Origin: Sphagnum compactum | Lineage: Eukaryota > Bryophyta > Sphagnopsida > Sphagnales | DNA: 64,000 nucleotides | NCBI GenBank assembly: GCA_965153455.1 | Contig: OZ234495.1 | Span: 3,658,001 to 3,722,000, forward strand | Reading direction: 5' to 3' | In this document: one piece after another, positions 13,290-26,229 of the stretch | Position numbering within the stretch: position 1 is the stretch's first letter | Layout: each line of letters begins with the position of its first letter | The notes under the pieces: generated by a model | The model's input: only the letters and a program-made list of their open reading frames with translations | What the model was told of the DNA's origin: nothing | Database searches by the model: none | Program-made: the position numbers and the translations under genes

Positions 13290-16200
13290 TGGGGCATGTG
13301 CTTCTATTGGGCCTCCTTTCTCATGGGCACCAAACATCCCATGTTCCATAGTTCATCATGTCCCATCAAACCATGTCCTTCTCATCACCCATTTGTTTTA
13401 TCGTGTGCCACCACAGACTTAGTTTTCACCCCATCACCCATGCAAACCACGCATCTCCCACTAGTTGCCCTTCTCATTTTAACGAATCACACACCGCGCA
13501 CTAGTTCCCCTTATCAACTTCAGCCCTTTGTGTGAATGTGAGGCCCCGACCCTACACTTTCCCAAACCCCCTTGATCATGCACATGTAGGACCTTTTCCC
13601 CCTTCCATTTTACCAGCCCCTCTAGTTACACATGATCAAACTCCCCAACTTACCTTCATCTCCTCCACATGTTTGCAACTTCCACCTAAAGTTTCTTGCC
13701 CCACCTGTTGGTGCCAATTTACCAATCGAGGGTTAACTCGTCACCAGTGTTCCTATCAAACACCCAATTCATCTAATTTAAATTCCCATGACCATCCCGA
13801 TTTAATACCTTCCCTTGTTCCCACTTCACCTACATTAGCTTAGACTTGGGTTTCATTTTTGGATGTTTTCGTGTCCTTTTATTTAAGCTTTCATCATTTT
13901 TGATTGTATAACCGCATCCCTATCGTTCTATGACGTGATGTACAAGAGGCATTTCGTTGTCCATTGGATAAGTTAGCGCAAGACCCCCATGATGTGGCAA
14001 CTTGGCACTTGCTCTTCTTATTACCCCAATGTTGTTTCACTTTGCCTTCTCGTGGCGGGGTAGCAGGGCATAAGGAAATGTAAATTTCACTCAAGTGTTT
14101 TCTAGTAGACAATTGGGAAAACTTGCAAGAAGAGTTTTATTTGCGAGCCCAAGCTTTGGCAATAAGTTCGAGTTTAATGTCTCTTCCCCAACATGATCCC
14201 CCAACTCATAAACACCTTTTTTGTAGTCTAATTCTTGGACATGCAAGGGAATACTCTAAAGCAAACTATGCCTTGGCACCATTTTCCTTTGCACCCACGT
14301 CTTCTAACACCACCTTAACTTTCATCACACTACACCTTGACTTAGATGACTACTTCTCACTTTTCCTAAAAGACTACAAACCATATCAATACCTCGAAAT
14401 TTCTTTTAATTCCTTCAATCTAGCATTCCAAATCATGCCCCATCTATCGACAAGTAGTCATTATGGGATGGTTTTTGAACACCTTTGGGATTTTTTTCAC
14501 CCAAAAAATTTAACGAATGGATTCCCTTATTTCAGCTTTATTCACATATTGTTAAAGGTCACAATCCACCTCAAATTGCACGTGTCCTTGGCACAACCCG
14601 CCTTTTAACCATGACCTATCCTTCAGGTGAAGTTCATCCCATTGTAATGGGGGAAGCATTGTATCGACTCACAAGTCATGCCTTATGCTTTCATGATGCC
14701 TTTGTAACACATTTCTTCCCACACCAATTCAAAATCGCAACTAAAGGCAGTTGTGAAACTAGTCCATGGCATCAAGTGCACCCTAAACCTTTACCCCAAC
14801 TAAGTTGTTCTCCTGTTAAATGTGGTAAGCGCCTTCAATTTAATGTTAAGAAGGGTCATATTTCAAGAATTTCATGTAACAGGTGGAAACATCATGCAAC
14901 TCATCCCCTTTGTTCGTGCATTTTATGCATTTGAGTCTCCCTTATTTTACAACCATTGTAATCGTGAAGGCGATGTCATAGTCATCCCCTTTGCCATGGG
15001 AACCCACCAAGGTGATCCAATGGAGGGGCACTATGCACATTAACCCACTTTAGGGCTTTGCGTTCTACAACCAGTCATTTCCCTTCTTGTCTATTTCCAT
15101 CCATTACAGATGACACTCACATCATAAGTCCCATTCTATTGTATCATCTACATATGAACATTTTCAGAATGAATTTCATGCGATAGGTCTTTCTATCCAT
15201 CCTCATAAATGTGTAGCATGGTCACCTTCTAGCCTACCACTTAATTTCCACACCCCATCCCAATTTACCACCACATCAAACGAATTAAAGTTTTGGGAGT
15301 TCCATTGGGCACTTCATCATTCACATCATCCTTCATAAAAAATGTCATGTTAGAAGATCTTTGACATGTGGATTTTTGCCCTAGAATGGGTGATGTTCAT
15401 GTAGCCTTTGAAAATTTGACTTTTTTTTTGCAACGACCTTCATATCTCCTATGATGTACACCTCCTTCTTCCACCATGATAGAATCCCTCACTTCTTTTG
15501 ACTCCTCCTTCCTTCAAGTGTTTGGGCATTTTTTGGGTCCAGGATTCTTTGACAACCCAAAAAGACCTCTAACACATAAACAAGTTTATTTCCCAATAAC
15601 TTTTGGTGAATCAGGCTCATACCAATGACCACCATCACCCCAACAGCCTATTTAGGGAGTTGAGCCTTTGTAACCTCAATCATAGTTGTTAAGTTTATGG
15701 TTGATCAGTGTCCCTTCCTTCTTGAAGCCTTAGCACAAGTCGATAATAACACCTTCCTTTTCTAATAACACCTAAAAGTAACATGTGATCTCTTACCACC
15801 CCCAGCTCGCACATGTCTTCCTTCATTTGAACAATTCATCAAACAACAAATGGTTCAACTTCAAGATTCCATCTCAGAGCGTCTACACCATCAAACCCTT
15901 TTTAACATGCTTTTTGACAAGATATCTAAAGCCCATTGTGCCTGAATTCTACCATTATCTAACCTAGGGGTGAATGTTTGGCTTACAATTCAACCAATAT
16001 TCCCAAGCTTTTGATTCATTTCCCTGGTCTTTTCCATAGTGCTTCAAATACAACTTGGACTGTCCCATCCCTCAATTGTAGGTATCTTTCAATGCATGTG
16101 CACACATCCCATCAACCTTACGGGTATCCATTTTTTACATTGTGATCATGGCAATGAGTGCACATGAACCCATGATGCACTTCGTGACACCTTCGTGGCC

Positions 16201-16757
16201 ATTGCGCGGGATGTTAGTTTCCACATGGGGCGAAAACAACTACATGTGCTTCCTTCAAACACGTTCAACTCTTCCCATTGACAAGTTGACATTGTCTTCA
16301 CCAAAAATGGCATTCGCACTTTAATTGACGTTGTCATTATCAACCCAACACAAGTTGATTTACTTCTTCGATCTTGCACCACCCAAGGATTTGTTGTTTC
16401 TGATGCGACTCAAGCCAAAGAATGGAACTATTGCAATTGACACCCTACTAATCGATTCCTCCCCTTAACAGTGGAGGTATTTGGATGTCTACATGAGTAG
16501 GTGGATGTGTTTTTACACAATTGTGCCAATGTCGTTTGGAGTTTGAAAGGGCCAGAAGGCCAGCCTCTTTTTGTCTTGGTTACTTTTCTTCGGAAAAGAA
16601 TTTCAATCACATTGCAAAGGTTGCAAGCATTTTCCATCGTAAGTCGGGTGGTAGCCATAGGCCTAGCTACTTTGTGACTTCCACCCTTTCAAGACACATC
16701 TCCCATCTCCACAACCTTAATATTTTGGATGTGAATGACCCTTCAAAACCAAAATAA
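13290..16757 (+). mobile_element. Decayed non-LTR-like retroelement, copy 1 (finger, RT, nuclease-like domain)
   Basis: One protein can be followed over about 3.3 kb through many frameshifts and stops. Parts in order: a Pro-rich N-terminus; a Cys/His finger near 13698-13755 (CPTCWCQFTNRGLTRHQC); a conserved block at about 14510-14760 (PPQIARVLGTTRLL, then GEALYRLTSHALCF, then HQFKIATKGSCE); and an RT core near 14905-15060 (IPFVRAFYAFESPLFYN, then GTHQGDPM) followed by TDDTHII near 15107, which I take as the catalytic YxDD-like motif. A C-terminal block at about 16170-16700 has VDIVFTKNG, DVVIINPTQVDLL and TVEVFGCLHE, with acidic residues spaced like a PD-(D/E)XK nuclease (inference). It is clearly non-functional. 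I know the combination as a recurrent RT-like protein of plant genomes; the precise clade is uncertain. Confidence 0.75.
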
Positions 16758-19607
16758 TTCAATATGGTTTGATCAAATTACATTTATATATCAAGGCAAA
16801 TAGCATAATTTTTATTAGTGTTGTTGAGGACAATATGAACACAACCCAATTGGTTTAAAATATATTATATCGAAGTTGACATTACTTGTTGTACACCCAA
16901 ATTTTTTTTCCCTTTAGCATAACATTTAGCAAAATGTACAAACCACATAGTTGGAAAACAAAACAAGTGCGTTAATAACATAGGAAAAGGTTTTTTTGGT
17001 ACCAACTTTGCATATGTTGTGTCCTTGCTTTGTTGCAAATCTAGGATTACCACAATACATTAAAAAAAATTGGCATTAATTGATTTTTAAAAAAAATTCC
17101 ATTTTTTTATAGAACTGTATTGTCCTAAATACCAAAAATTGTGAAATTTGGAAGTGTCCAAACTAAAAGCTCTAGAAACCTAATGGAACCACCACCATCA
17201 AACTTTTTCAACACACTCTTCATGAGGTGACTTGTGAAAGCTCAATAGACTACCTCTTGAGTTACCCATTAGTAGCAAAGCTTAACATCCCTTGGGGTGC
17301 AATGGAAATAATATTTGTAAACATGGAATATTTCACAAAGCCTACAAGGGGAAGCATCTACAACTAATTCATGCGCAAGCACTTAACATCTAAGAAAACA
17401 ATTTAAAGCTATGATCAAAAGCAATTGCTTGTTTAGATGGGTTTGAAGTTTAAGGGGGGGTTTTTGTGAGCTACAAATTACAAAGACTTTATATGAGTAA
17501 GCATGTGGCTTTGCACTCACCCAATTGTATGATTTTGTCAATTATGGGCACTTCACATTAGGGCCCAATTTACAAGTCCCAATTCAATCTTGCAATATGA
17601 TTGGCCTAAAGCTCCAAATAGGGACCAAATCTTTCACACTAAGGCTTGAGTTATAAATTTCAACCATGAATGAAAGCCTTATGTTGTTATATTTTAAGTT
17701 CCATGGGTTGGGACTTAAGCAAAAAGTTGGGTGGAACAAAACTAGCAAACCAATTCAAAAAACAAGTATCAACCATTTTTTATAAAATTAATCAAAAAGT
17801 GGTTTGATATGGCCTACTCACAAAAAACCTAATGACTTCAATACTTTTTTTTCTTTTTTCTTCATCATTAGGAAGACACACTAATGTGCTTTGCCTTCCT
17901 CATGGGCCTTGGGCTTGGGACCAAATCCTTCACACTATGGCATACCAACTCCCAAGAATAATCTTGTTTATTGTACCTCAAAGGCTAAATATACAACCAA
18001 AGTAACTTGCCTTTTTCTTCCACCCTTTAACACTTGAATGTGTTTTATTCCTTTGGTCTACCAAGTCCTTTCCTTGTTGTTGGGATGAGACAAACACATG
18101 TTTGGTCATTATTAACAACAAGGATTAGTGGAATATTGTAAGCTTTCATTATGTAAGTTATACAATATGCCATGTTGTATCCTTCTTCGTACTAATTAGG
18201 TGGTAATTTATTTCTTGTTGTGATAACTCAAAAAGACCAACTCATATATTGTTTCATGAATAAGCATGTCCACTTTCATGTGAATATAAATCTTCTAAAG
18301 CCCTCTTATAAGATATGAAATCCTAAAGATTTCATCATCCTATGGAGGATGGGTTGCATGATACCAATTGAAAACAACTATCTAGCTTGTCTCATTTTTT
18401 GCAATAAGGAAACAAAAGAATCATGTAAAATTTTAAGTACTCCTTTAATTCACGAACAATTTTTTGGATTTCACCACTATACCAAGTTCCACTACATGTT
18501 TATAGTTTGGTTGTTTTTTTTCCTGACTGCCCAATTGCCCAACTACTCAGATGCGTCGGGTGATGACCATACACATATTGGTGCTGCCCACACACGAATT
18601 TAGTGTCTTATTGTACACACTTTGGGTGTGTAATGGATATTAGGAGGCACAATAGGTATGTCGCTTGGCAAGCCCATTAGGGCAAGCTAACCCTAATGGC
18701 CTAACAAGTTAACCCTAAATGTGCCCTAATGGGCTCACCGGGCACCTTACCCAACATAATGGGCAGGGCTTGGATGGAGGCTGTTGCACTCCCAGGAACA
18801 AAATAGGCTGATGAAAGTGTCTCAAAGTCTCTACAAGCTGCATATTCCCAGGAACAAAGCAGCAGCAAGCAGGCCAGGCAGCCTTTTTTTAATTTAACTG
18901 GCAAAATTTTGCCTAAATTGTGAAATTGAAAATGAACTGATTTTTGGGAGTTTTGATCATCAGAAGTCAGAAATAAAGAAATAAACATCATGATATTTTA
19001 ATAGTTGGTTCTAGTAAGTAGCCAAAAATAAACAATTACTTTAAAAAATTTATGCTTGTAGCCAGATTTGGCTTACTCTTTTTATGGCTGAATTTTAAAT
19101 CTTCTTATAGATGATCACCACTTTTGGTTACATCACAAATTCATAAAGAAAAACCACTGCTGCCAGGTTCAAGGACAAAGCTGCATTTTCGCATTCCCAG
19201 TCAAGTATCCAAGACAAAAAAGAAAAATCTATAAAAGAAAGTTTTTTTTCAGGACATGCCCGGCAGACCCCGTTGGTTATAATCGAGGTGGTTCTAATAA
19301 CCATCGTCTCTAATAACCATCCAACATGGGTATTTCACAACAAATATAGGTGACCCCTTCCCAGAGGGCATCCACAATCAGTGTTGTCAGCCATAGTGTA
19401 TGTCTGGAATAGCCAAAAGGGTATTACAACTGGTCTGGTCGCAAACCATCATCTGGAATATTCTTAAAAGATTCCTGGTTTTTGACCATGGTAATGGGAA
19501 TATTTTATAATCAGATATTAGTTCGAGCATTTGAGAATATTTTGCACATCATGGGATTCTGATCCCCTGGTCGTGAAGAATATTCTCAAACGCCATAGCG
19601 CTCTGAT
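16758..19607. other. AT-rich spacer
   Basis: No gene is supported. The sequence holds poly-A/T tracts and unassigned repeat debris, including the dispersed-repeat copy at 19014-19141. A block near 18660-18760 carries the repeated motif ccctaatgg/taaccctaa. Confidence 0.45.
19014..19141. repeat. Dispersed repeat, copy B
   Basis: This is the diverged partner of the block at 7667-7785, with the same order of tagcca..., tttggct... and caccact...ggtt/ct-aca/aaatcaca segments. Confidence 0.45.
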
Positions 19608-19839
19608 TGCCTAGAAATAGAATTCACCCTTGAGTAATTTAGATAAACATAGGCATGGGTACCTTAACTAATTCATGTTAAAGATTAGAATACTAAGTAG
19701 TTAGCTAATCAGCTCCTTACATTCAATTGTCATCTTGCCCATTACCTACTAATAATGTCTTTTTGGTGAAATACCTAACACATTCAAATATAAATATGTA
19801 ACTTATGGAAGAAGGTAAGTGCCTAATCATTTTATGTCA
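19608..19839 (+). repeat. 5' LTR of the copia element
   Basis: It begins TGCCTAGAAATAGAATTCAC, ends TTTATGTCA, and aligns along its length with 26016-26229. Shared blocks include aatttagataaacatag, gggtacctta, agaaggtaagtgc and tttatgtca. The length is about 232 bp. Confidence 0.8.
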
Positions 19840-19842
19840 ATA

Positions 19843-19858
19843 TGGTATCGGAGTGAGG
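19843..19858 (+). other. Primer-binding site of the copia element
   Basis: TGGTATCGGAGTGAGG lies three bases after the 5' LTR. It matches the initiator-Met tRNA primer site usual for copia elements (TGGTATCAGAGC) except for transitions. Confidence 0.75.
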
Positions 19859-22455
19859 AATCATGTAGCACAACTTCTGTACTCAAGATATTTGTTGTCA
19901 TTTTGTCAAGAACAATGCAACTAGTTCTTATAGTAAATTGTTGGTGTGTAGCCATGTGTGGAATAGCGTATATATTCAAATATATAACAAAGTTGTTATA
20001 TTCAAATTGTGTTTTGCAATTGTAGTCAAGCTCTCATGCAAAATTTGCTTTGAAGTCTTGTTAATGTAGTTAAGTGTGCACGCATGCTAAGTGATATTGC
20101 AGTGCATATTTTTACATATAAAAAGGTGGCATTCTATTTGTTGTGACACATAATTTTTTTCAAAAACCTTCACTTTCTTTTCATGTTCTTGCAACATGGC
20201 CCTAGATAGTGTCATATCTTGATAACAGAAACTTGTACCCTAGACAATAACATATTTGAATAAAGGAAGCTTACACCTTTACCATATCTAAACTAGGGAA
20301 GCTTGCTAACGTAGAAAATTACAATGCATGGAACATTAAGCTTGAAAATGTTTACTTATAAAGGATCTTTGGATAGACATTGACCTTCTAGCCATTGTTG
20401 ATGGATTTCAACCTCTATATATAACAACTCCAACAATAGTTGGACTACATGAAATAGAACAACAAAAGAACAAACCCTTAACCAATATCAATCTTTCTTT
20501 GTAAGATGACATCATAGGAATTGTTGTTCATCTTCAGGATCCCAAGTAGATTTAGAACTTTTTCAAAGTCCAATACCGCAATCAAAATAATGCTAGGATG
20601 ATGTTATATATGAAACATCACATGAATTCCATTAGACTTGCTAAGGGAATGATCATGAATGATTATCTCAAGAAAATTAGAAATATGAAGTTCATGCTAG
20701 CTAGTAGGGATGAGATTGTTTAGGAAAGAGAAAGCGTTGAATGCATGATTAATTATCTTCCACCTCCATGATGGTCTTGTGTGGAGATTGGGTGGAGAAG
20801 AAGTGTTTTTGTCACTCAATGAATTATCAAGTCAATTACTACTTGAAGAGAATCAAATGCTCATGAGGAACAAGCAATGAGAAGACAATGAAACATTTTT
20901 TGTATTTTTAAAAAACCACATTCTCAATTGTTGAGTAATTGAACAACACACCTTAGATAATATCATGACTTTTCCTTTGGGTCTATTCATACACCTTGCC
21001 AAATTGGTCCATGTAACTTTTGTGGATGTATGGGCCATTTGATCCATCAATTTGGCAAATGGCCGTTATGTGTTTTTTCCATAACTAGAAGCTTTTATTT
21101 TCACATGCCAGTTCAAGAATGATAATGCAGATTGGCACAAATGGCTTCCACACCTAAATCAACACAATCTACCGTTTCCTTCCAAAAACGGAATGGTGAA
21201 AAAATGCTAGCCTTCAGACTAGATGAAAGTCTCTATAAAGCTTGCTAAGAAGGAAAACACAATAGAATGCATGCTTTGTGTGCAAGTGAATTTAGAGCAT
21301 TAATAATCTTAAATCTTCTACATGCAAGCTTGTGTGGTCTTTTCCTAGCCATGTCCCTCTTTGGATCATGTTATTTCCTAACTAATGATACAAGTCAAAA
21401 GTATTAGGTGTTTTTTTTTTAAAAGTTAAAATAATTTTTTTAGGGATGTTCAAAGTGTTCAAACACACAATTAAAACACATATTGGCAAATGAGTAAAGA
21501 TTCTCATGATTGATTATGGTGACAAATTTTCATAATATTCATGAGAAAAAAAGCTTGTATTGTCAATTGACACAAGTGCATACTTCACACCAAGGGTGTG
21601 TAGAATGGAAAAATTGAATTTTACTTCTAGAGATTAAGAGCATGATGATGAAATTTGGTGTCTTGAAAAGTCTTTGGGCTAAAACAATGAATTGTGTTAA
21701 TTTTCTTGGGAACCTTCCATTTAAGCAAATAGCCTTATCACACCTAATGAAACAATTTTTGGAATTAAACTAGAGATCTATCTCTTTTGTGCATATTTGA
21801 ATGTAAAACATTTTTTCATTTGGACAAATATCAAATAAACAAATTAAATATATCCCTTATGTTATGGTGGGGTATGATTGTTAAAATAAAACACATATGT
21901 TTTTCCACACAACAACTAGGTGCATTTTTATTACTAAAGACGTGAAGTTTGATGAAATGAAATTTCCACTCAATATAATTATTACCAAACCATCATGCAC
22001 TTTTAAGGTGGCTACCAATTCTAACTTTAAAAATCTATTACCAATGATTAATCATAGGAGTGATAATGTGAATAGTCTATTTGAGACATGAAAACAAGAG
22101 TCTACCTTCATAGTCATTAATCCTAGTCTACATCCACATCTCAATAATCAATAAACCGAGTGGGTTTTTAAAGCCAAAACAAGAGTTAATGGTGTTGCCA
22201 AAAATTGAAAGCCATAATAGTAACAAAGGGGTGTTAGTAGACTAGTGGCATTGAATATGATGACATTTTTAGCCTTGTAGTTAAGTGGACCTCAATTTGC
22301 CTAGTTGTAACAATGTTGACTTCTTGTAGTTGGGAAATTTTCCATCTTGATGTTAATAACACCTTTCTCCAAAGAACCTTTTCAAATGAAGTTTATGTTA
22401 TTCAAGCTAAAGGATTTGTGGTTCCAAGCAAGGAATATTTGGTTTGTCACATGTT

Positions 22456-24486
22456 AACTTTGAGTTAATTTGTTTCTTTTTACTTGCAAGGTTAGTTATT
22501 TAAGGGGCATCTTGACAATTTTTATTACTAGTAATTGTTATCTTCGCTTTTGGGGGATAAGGCCCATTGATATAACTAATTATAAGGAAGGTAGGTAAGA
22601 AGTCAACCACCTACCTTTTAGAAGGTGGTAGTTGACTGACTAATTTCTTAGAAGGTAGGAGGTAACTCGGAGAGAATCTAGGAGGACCAATTAGTTTAAT
22701 GAGATTTCTAATGGTGTTTTGTTTTTTGGGTATGAACTTGGGGAGGATTTAGGGCTCGACACAAAAGCCTCTTATTTTATCTCTTTCTTACTCTTTGTTT
22801 TTGAAATGTGAAATTTTATTTGTTTTTCCTCATTCTTTTTTCTTTTATTCGTTCGTTTTTTTCTTGGTATGGAACTTTTATTTTTCTTTCGGAATACTGC
22901 CTTAAAGGGGGGCGGGTTTGATTTTGTTTTCAGTTGCAGGTTGTTCATTGTTGGGAGGATAAATGTTTCACTAAATGGAGGAGGAATAATTCCTCCTTAT
23001 GTACTTTTTGTGGGTAGGCATGTCTAATAAATATTGGTTGTGTTTTTATTTTTTTTATCGACTTTGGATTCTAGATGTGTATTCCACTTGTACTTTCTAA
23101 CTTATTAGGTAATTGATAGTTATTAAAATGGGCTACTACTATTGTATTACTATGAAAGTATGTAATTGTTAGGATGTTGCATCACTTTAAAAGGTTGTAG
23201 AAGTTGTTGCCTTGGTGGTAATTGTCGCGACCCTAGTTTTGGGCTCGTGACCAAGGCAAAGGCTTGCAAAGGTGTGGGCGAAGAGTGAAGCCCATGAGTT
23301 ACATTTCATGCTCCCGAGAATGTAAGACGGTGTGAGGGAATGAACCCACACACTCCCAAGTGGGTTCCCATTTTGGGAGTTGGAGTCTCAATGAATTTTC
23401 AAATTTTCAAAAAGCGATTGCGAGGGTCAAAATTTATTGGATTGAAAAGTTACTTATATAATTGGAAAGCTCTTGGAACTTAAATGTTAAAATGGGCTCA
23501 GATGTCCCATTTTGAATACTTAAAACACAAGTTATGGCCGAAAGAATGGTCAGGAGTCAAACTGCCCATTTGATTCTGACCACTAAAAGTCAGGAATTGC
23601 TCTAATTTACTTGCGTGTAGGTGGCGTGCCACATATCGTTGGAAAGATCTCGACTAAGATTACAACTTTTTTTTAGACTTCACTTCAACTTAAGGTCTGC
23701 ACAAAAAGTTATGGGCCTCCAAAGTCAAGGGATTTTCAATTTCGAGAATTTTTGGAACTCCCAACTTGGGAGTCTTAGGACAAAATGACATTTGGGTGTA
23801 GGCCCCATGGCCAGGCACAAAGAATAATATAAGGGGAAGGTGGTGGCTTCCTTCAAGTCCACGCCGTGATGAATCTTGTGAATCTGTGTATGCCCATGGT
23901 TCGTCCATGCACCAAAAGTGCTTTAATCACACACTAACTAACTTGTTCTTTGGTTTGTGTAGGTTCGTGTGAATAATTGACCCACTTATCATTCGTCTTA
24001 GTCCCCATTCCGGAGCTCCAACACGCCTTTCTACCCCCGAAGTGTTGCAAGCTAGGGACCATACCCCAACTCCTTCTTCCGTTGTTTCCACTTTTGGACT
24101 TGCATTTGAGTCTTTCAAGGAGTGTGAGGGTGCGTCAATAATTCTATTCTAAAGTAAAGTTACCACCTTTATCAAAATTATTTCTCTTGTTTTATTTTCA
24201 CATGGGCTACGTAGCTTATTGCTTTAATGATAGTGTACAGTGAATAGATGATGGATAAGTGGGAGGAAGTAGTATTACTACTTAGTGGTAATTGGAACTT
24301 TCTTCACCTTCATGTGTAATTTTGTATACAATTATTTGAGTAGTTGTAGTATAATAAAAAAGTTAATCAAGTAGCTTTGTGAATTTTTGACATTATTTTT
24401 CCTTGGTGTTACCTTTAAGTTGAAGGTGATTATGAAGGACCTAGTTTGGCATTATTTCCATAGGCCATCTATTGCCTCCATCAATA
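22456..24486. mobile_element. Insertion splitting the copia RT
   Basis: The RT reading frame breaks after LVCH near 22455 and resumes with WYDTINFHFCVEGLT near 24500, so about 2 kb of unrelated DNA separates parts that are normally nearly adjacent. The insert includes the solo-LTR candidate at 23223-24137. The flanking 22456-23222 and 24138-24486 stretches are of unknown origin, and their exact borders are uncertain. Confidence 0.6.
23223..24137. repeat. Probable solo LTR nested in the copia element
   Basis: A 915-bp block with higher GC than its surroundings begins TGTCGCGACCC and ends GTGCGTCA. It is bordered by gtaat on the left and ataat on the right (four of five bases equal), consistent with a 5-bp target duplication. 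No coding remnant lies next to it. The TG...CA ends and flanks are seen; the solo-LTR identity is inferred. Confidence 0.5.
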
Positions 24487-26004
24487 TCCACATATATGCA
24501 TGGTATGACACCATAAATTTTCACTTTTGTGTTGAAGGTCTCACATGTGCCCATGACCACAACCTTTATTTCCATATTGACCAAAGGTTCATCATTATAC
24601 CACTTTTATATGTTGATGATATCCTATTGTCTGGTGACAACATTTGTTTTTATAAACAATTCCAAGACAAATTCTCCCATACTTTCAAGATTTATCTTCT
24701 TGGTTCATTGTCATACTACCTTGTAGTTCACTACCTATTCTGACCTAAAGGTATAATTATTTTTTAAGATAAAAAATTCATCAAAAGTTTGGTTGAAGTA
24801 GGATTGTTAGATTGTTTTACAATTGCTTCAACACCCCTCGATGACATGCATATTCCAACTATAGATCCCATTGAGTATCACACTTTAGTTGGGAAACTCC
24901 TACATGCAACACAAACACATCCTGACATCATATTTGATATTAGTTATATTTCTCATTTCATCCAAGCACCCCAAGTCCCACACTTATTTGTTGCTCAATG
25001 TGTTTTCAAATATCTCAAGGACACCATCAATTACGAAAATATTGGGAAATCATTGTCTATTGTAAGGTTTACATATGTAGATTTTACAAGTGACATAGGA
25101 CAAAAAAAAACATTTCATGGTATCTTTTCATTGGTGCAAGTTCTCCAATTTCCTAGTCAAGAAAAAGATGAAATTCTATTGTTTTGTCTTCAACTAAGAT
25201 TGAATATTGTTCACGTCTAAAAGGTTACAAGGAAAGCGGTTGAATTGAACAATTATTGATCGAAATGGGAGTTGTTGAAATCAACCACATTACCATTCCT
25301 TGTGATAATCAAAGTTCACTACACATGACACACACTCCTATGTTCCATGGCAAAACAAAACATATTGAAGTTAGGTACCATTTTGTGAAAGATTTGATAT
25401 TGGCGGGGACAATTCAATTGTTTTGTGTTCCATTTGCACAAGCGAATATATTAACCAACCCAATGAATAAGATCAAATTCGAAAACATGAGATTGTTATT
25501 TAGGATGATTCACGTTTAGTAGAAGCAACAATCAAACATGTCTACCAAATGTATGCTTGACAGATCAAGCCTTGAGTTATTATTTCAATGTTGTGGAGTA
25601 ATATCAATTGGACAATAGACATTGGAGAGGATCTCATTTTGTTGGGCTTGCTTACCAAGGCAAGGATATTGTGTTTAGATTCATTATAGAATATTGTAGC
25701 TTAATGGATTTTGGCTCCTAGGTAATACATTTATTTTTATATGAGGATTTTTGAAAGGTGATAGTTTGGCATGTGTTGAAACTTGAGATTAGTTATAGAG
25801 TTATAATATGTTGAAGGATTTTGGTTTCTTTTAGAGGATTGTTTGAAGATGATATTGCTACATGGTGAAACATTTGAGTTTCCATAATTCTTCATTTGCC
25901 TTAAGATACTTTTTAATGTAAATGGCAAGGCCACAGTGTGACACACCCCGTGTTTGACATCAACTAGATATCACAAGTAGAAGGGGACTTAAATGACATG
26001 AGGT

Positions 26005-26015
26005 GCGGGAGGGGA
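26005..26015 (+). other. Polypurine tract of the copia element
   Basis: gcgggagggga lies immediately before the TG start of the 3' LTR, as expected for the plus-strand primer. Confidence 0.6.
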
Positions 26016-26229
26016 TGTCGAAATAGAATCCACACTAGAATAATTTAGATAAACATAGACGTGGGTACCTTAGCTAATCTCGATTAAAGATGAGTTAGCT
26101 AGTCAGGTTGTTACAATTAGTTGGCATCATGCCCACAACCTACTAGTGTATTTCTGGTGAAGTACTTGACACTCATATACAAAATATTTAACTTACCCAA
26201 GAAGGTAAGTGCATGATCAGTTTATGTCA
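26016..26229 (+). repeat. 3' LTR of the copia element
   Basis: It begins TGTCGAAATAGAATCCAC and ends TTTATGTCA. Many substitutions and small indels relative to the 5' LTR show that the insertion is old. Confidence 0.8.

Larger units (their letters stand above)
19608..26229 (+). mobile_element. Decayed Ty1-copia LTR retrotransposon with nested insertion
   Basis: Both LTRs, the primer-binding site and the polypurine tract are recognisable. Plus-strand protein remnants occur in copia order: a gag start near 20290-20360 (ENYNAWNIKLE); a zinc-knuckle relic near 21013-21060 (CNFCGCMGH, last Cys lost); an integrase relic near 21315-21400 (LHASLCGLF); RT part 1 near 22330-22455 (WEIFHLDVNNTFLQ); RT part 2 near 24490-24740 (LLYVDDILLSGD); and RNase H blocks near 24836-25010 and 25256-25519 (CDNQSSLHMTH, KTKHIEVRYHFVKDL). 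Integrase before RT is the copia order. Stops and frameshifts are numerous. The RT is split by about 2 kb of foreign DNA. No clear target duplication is visible. Confidence 0.85.
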
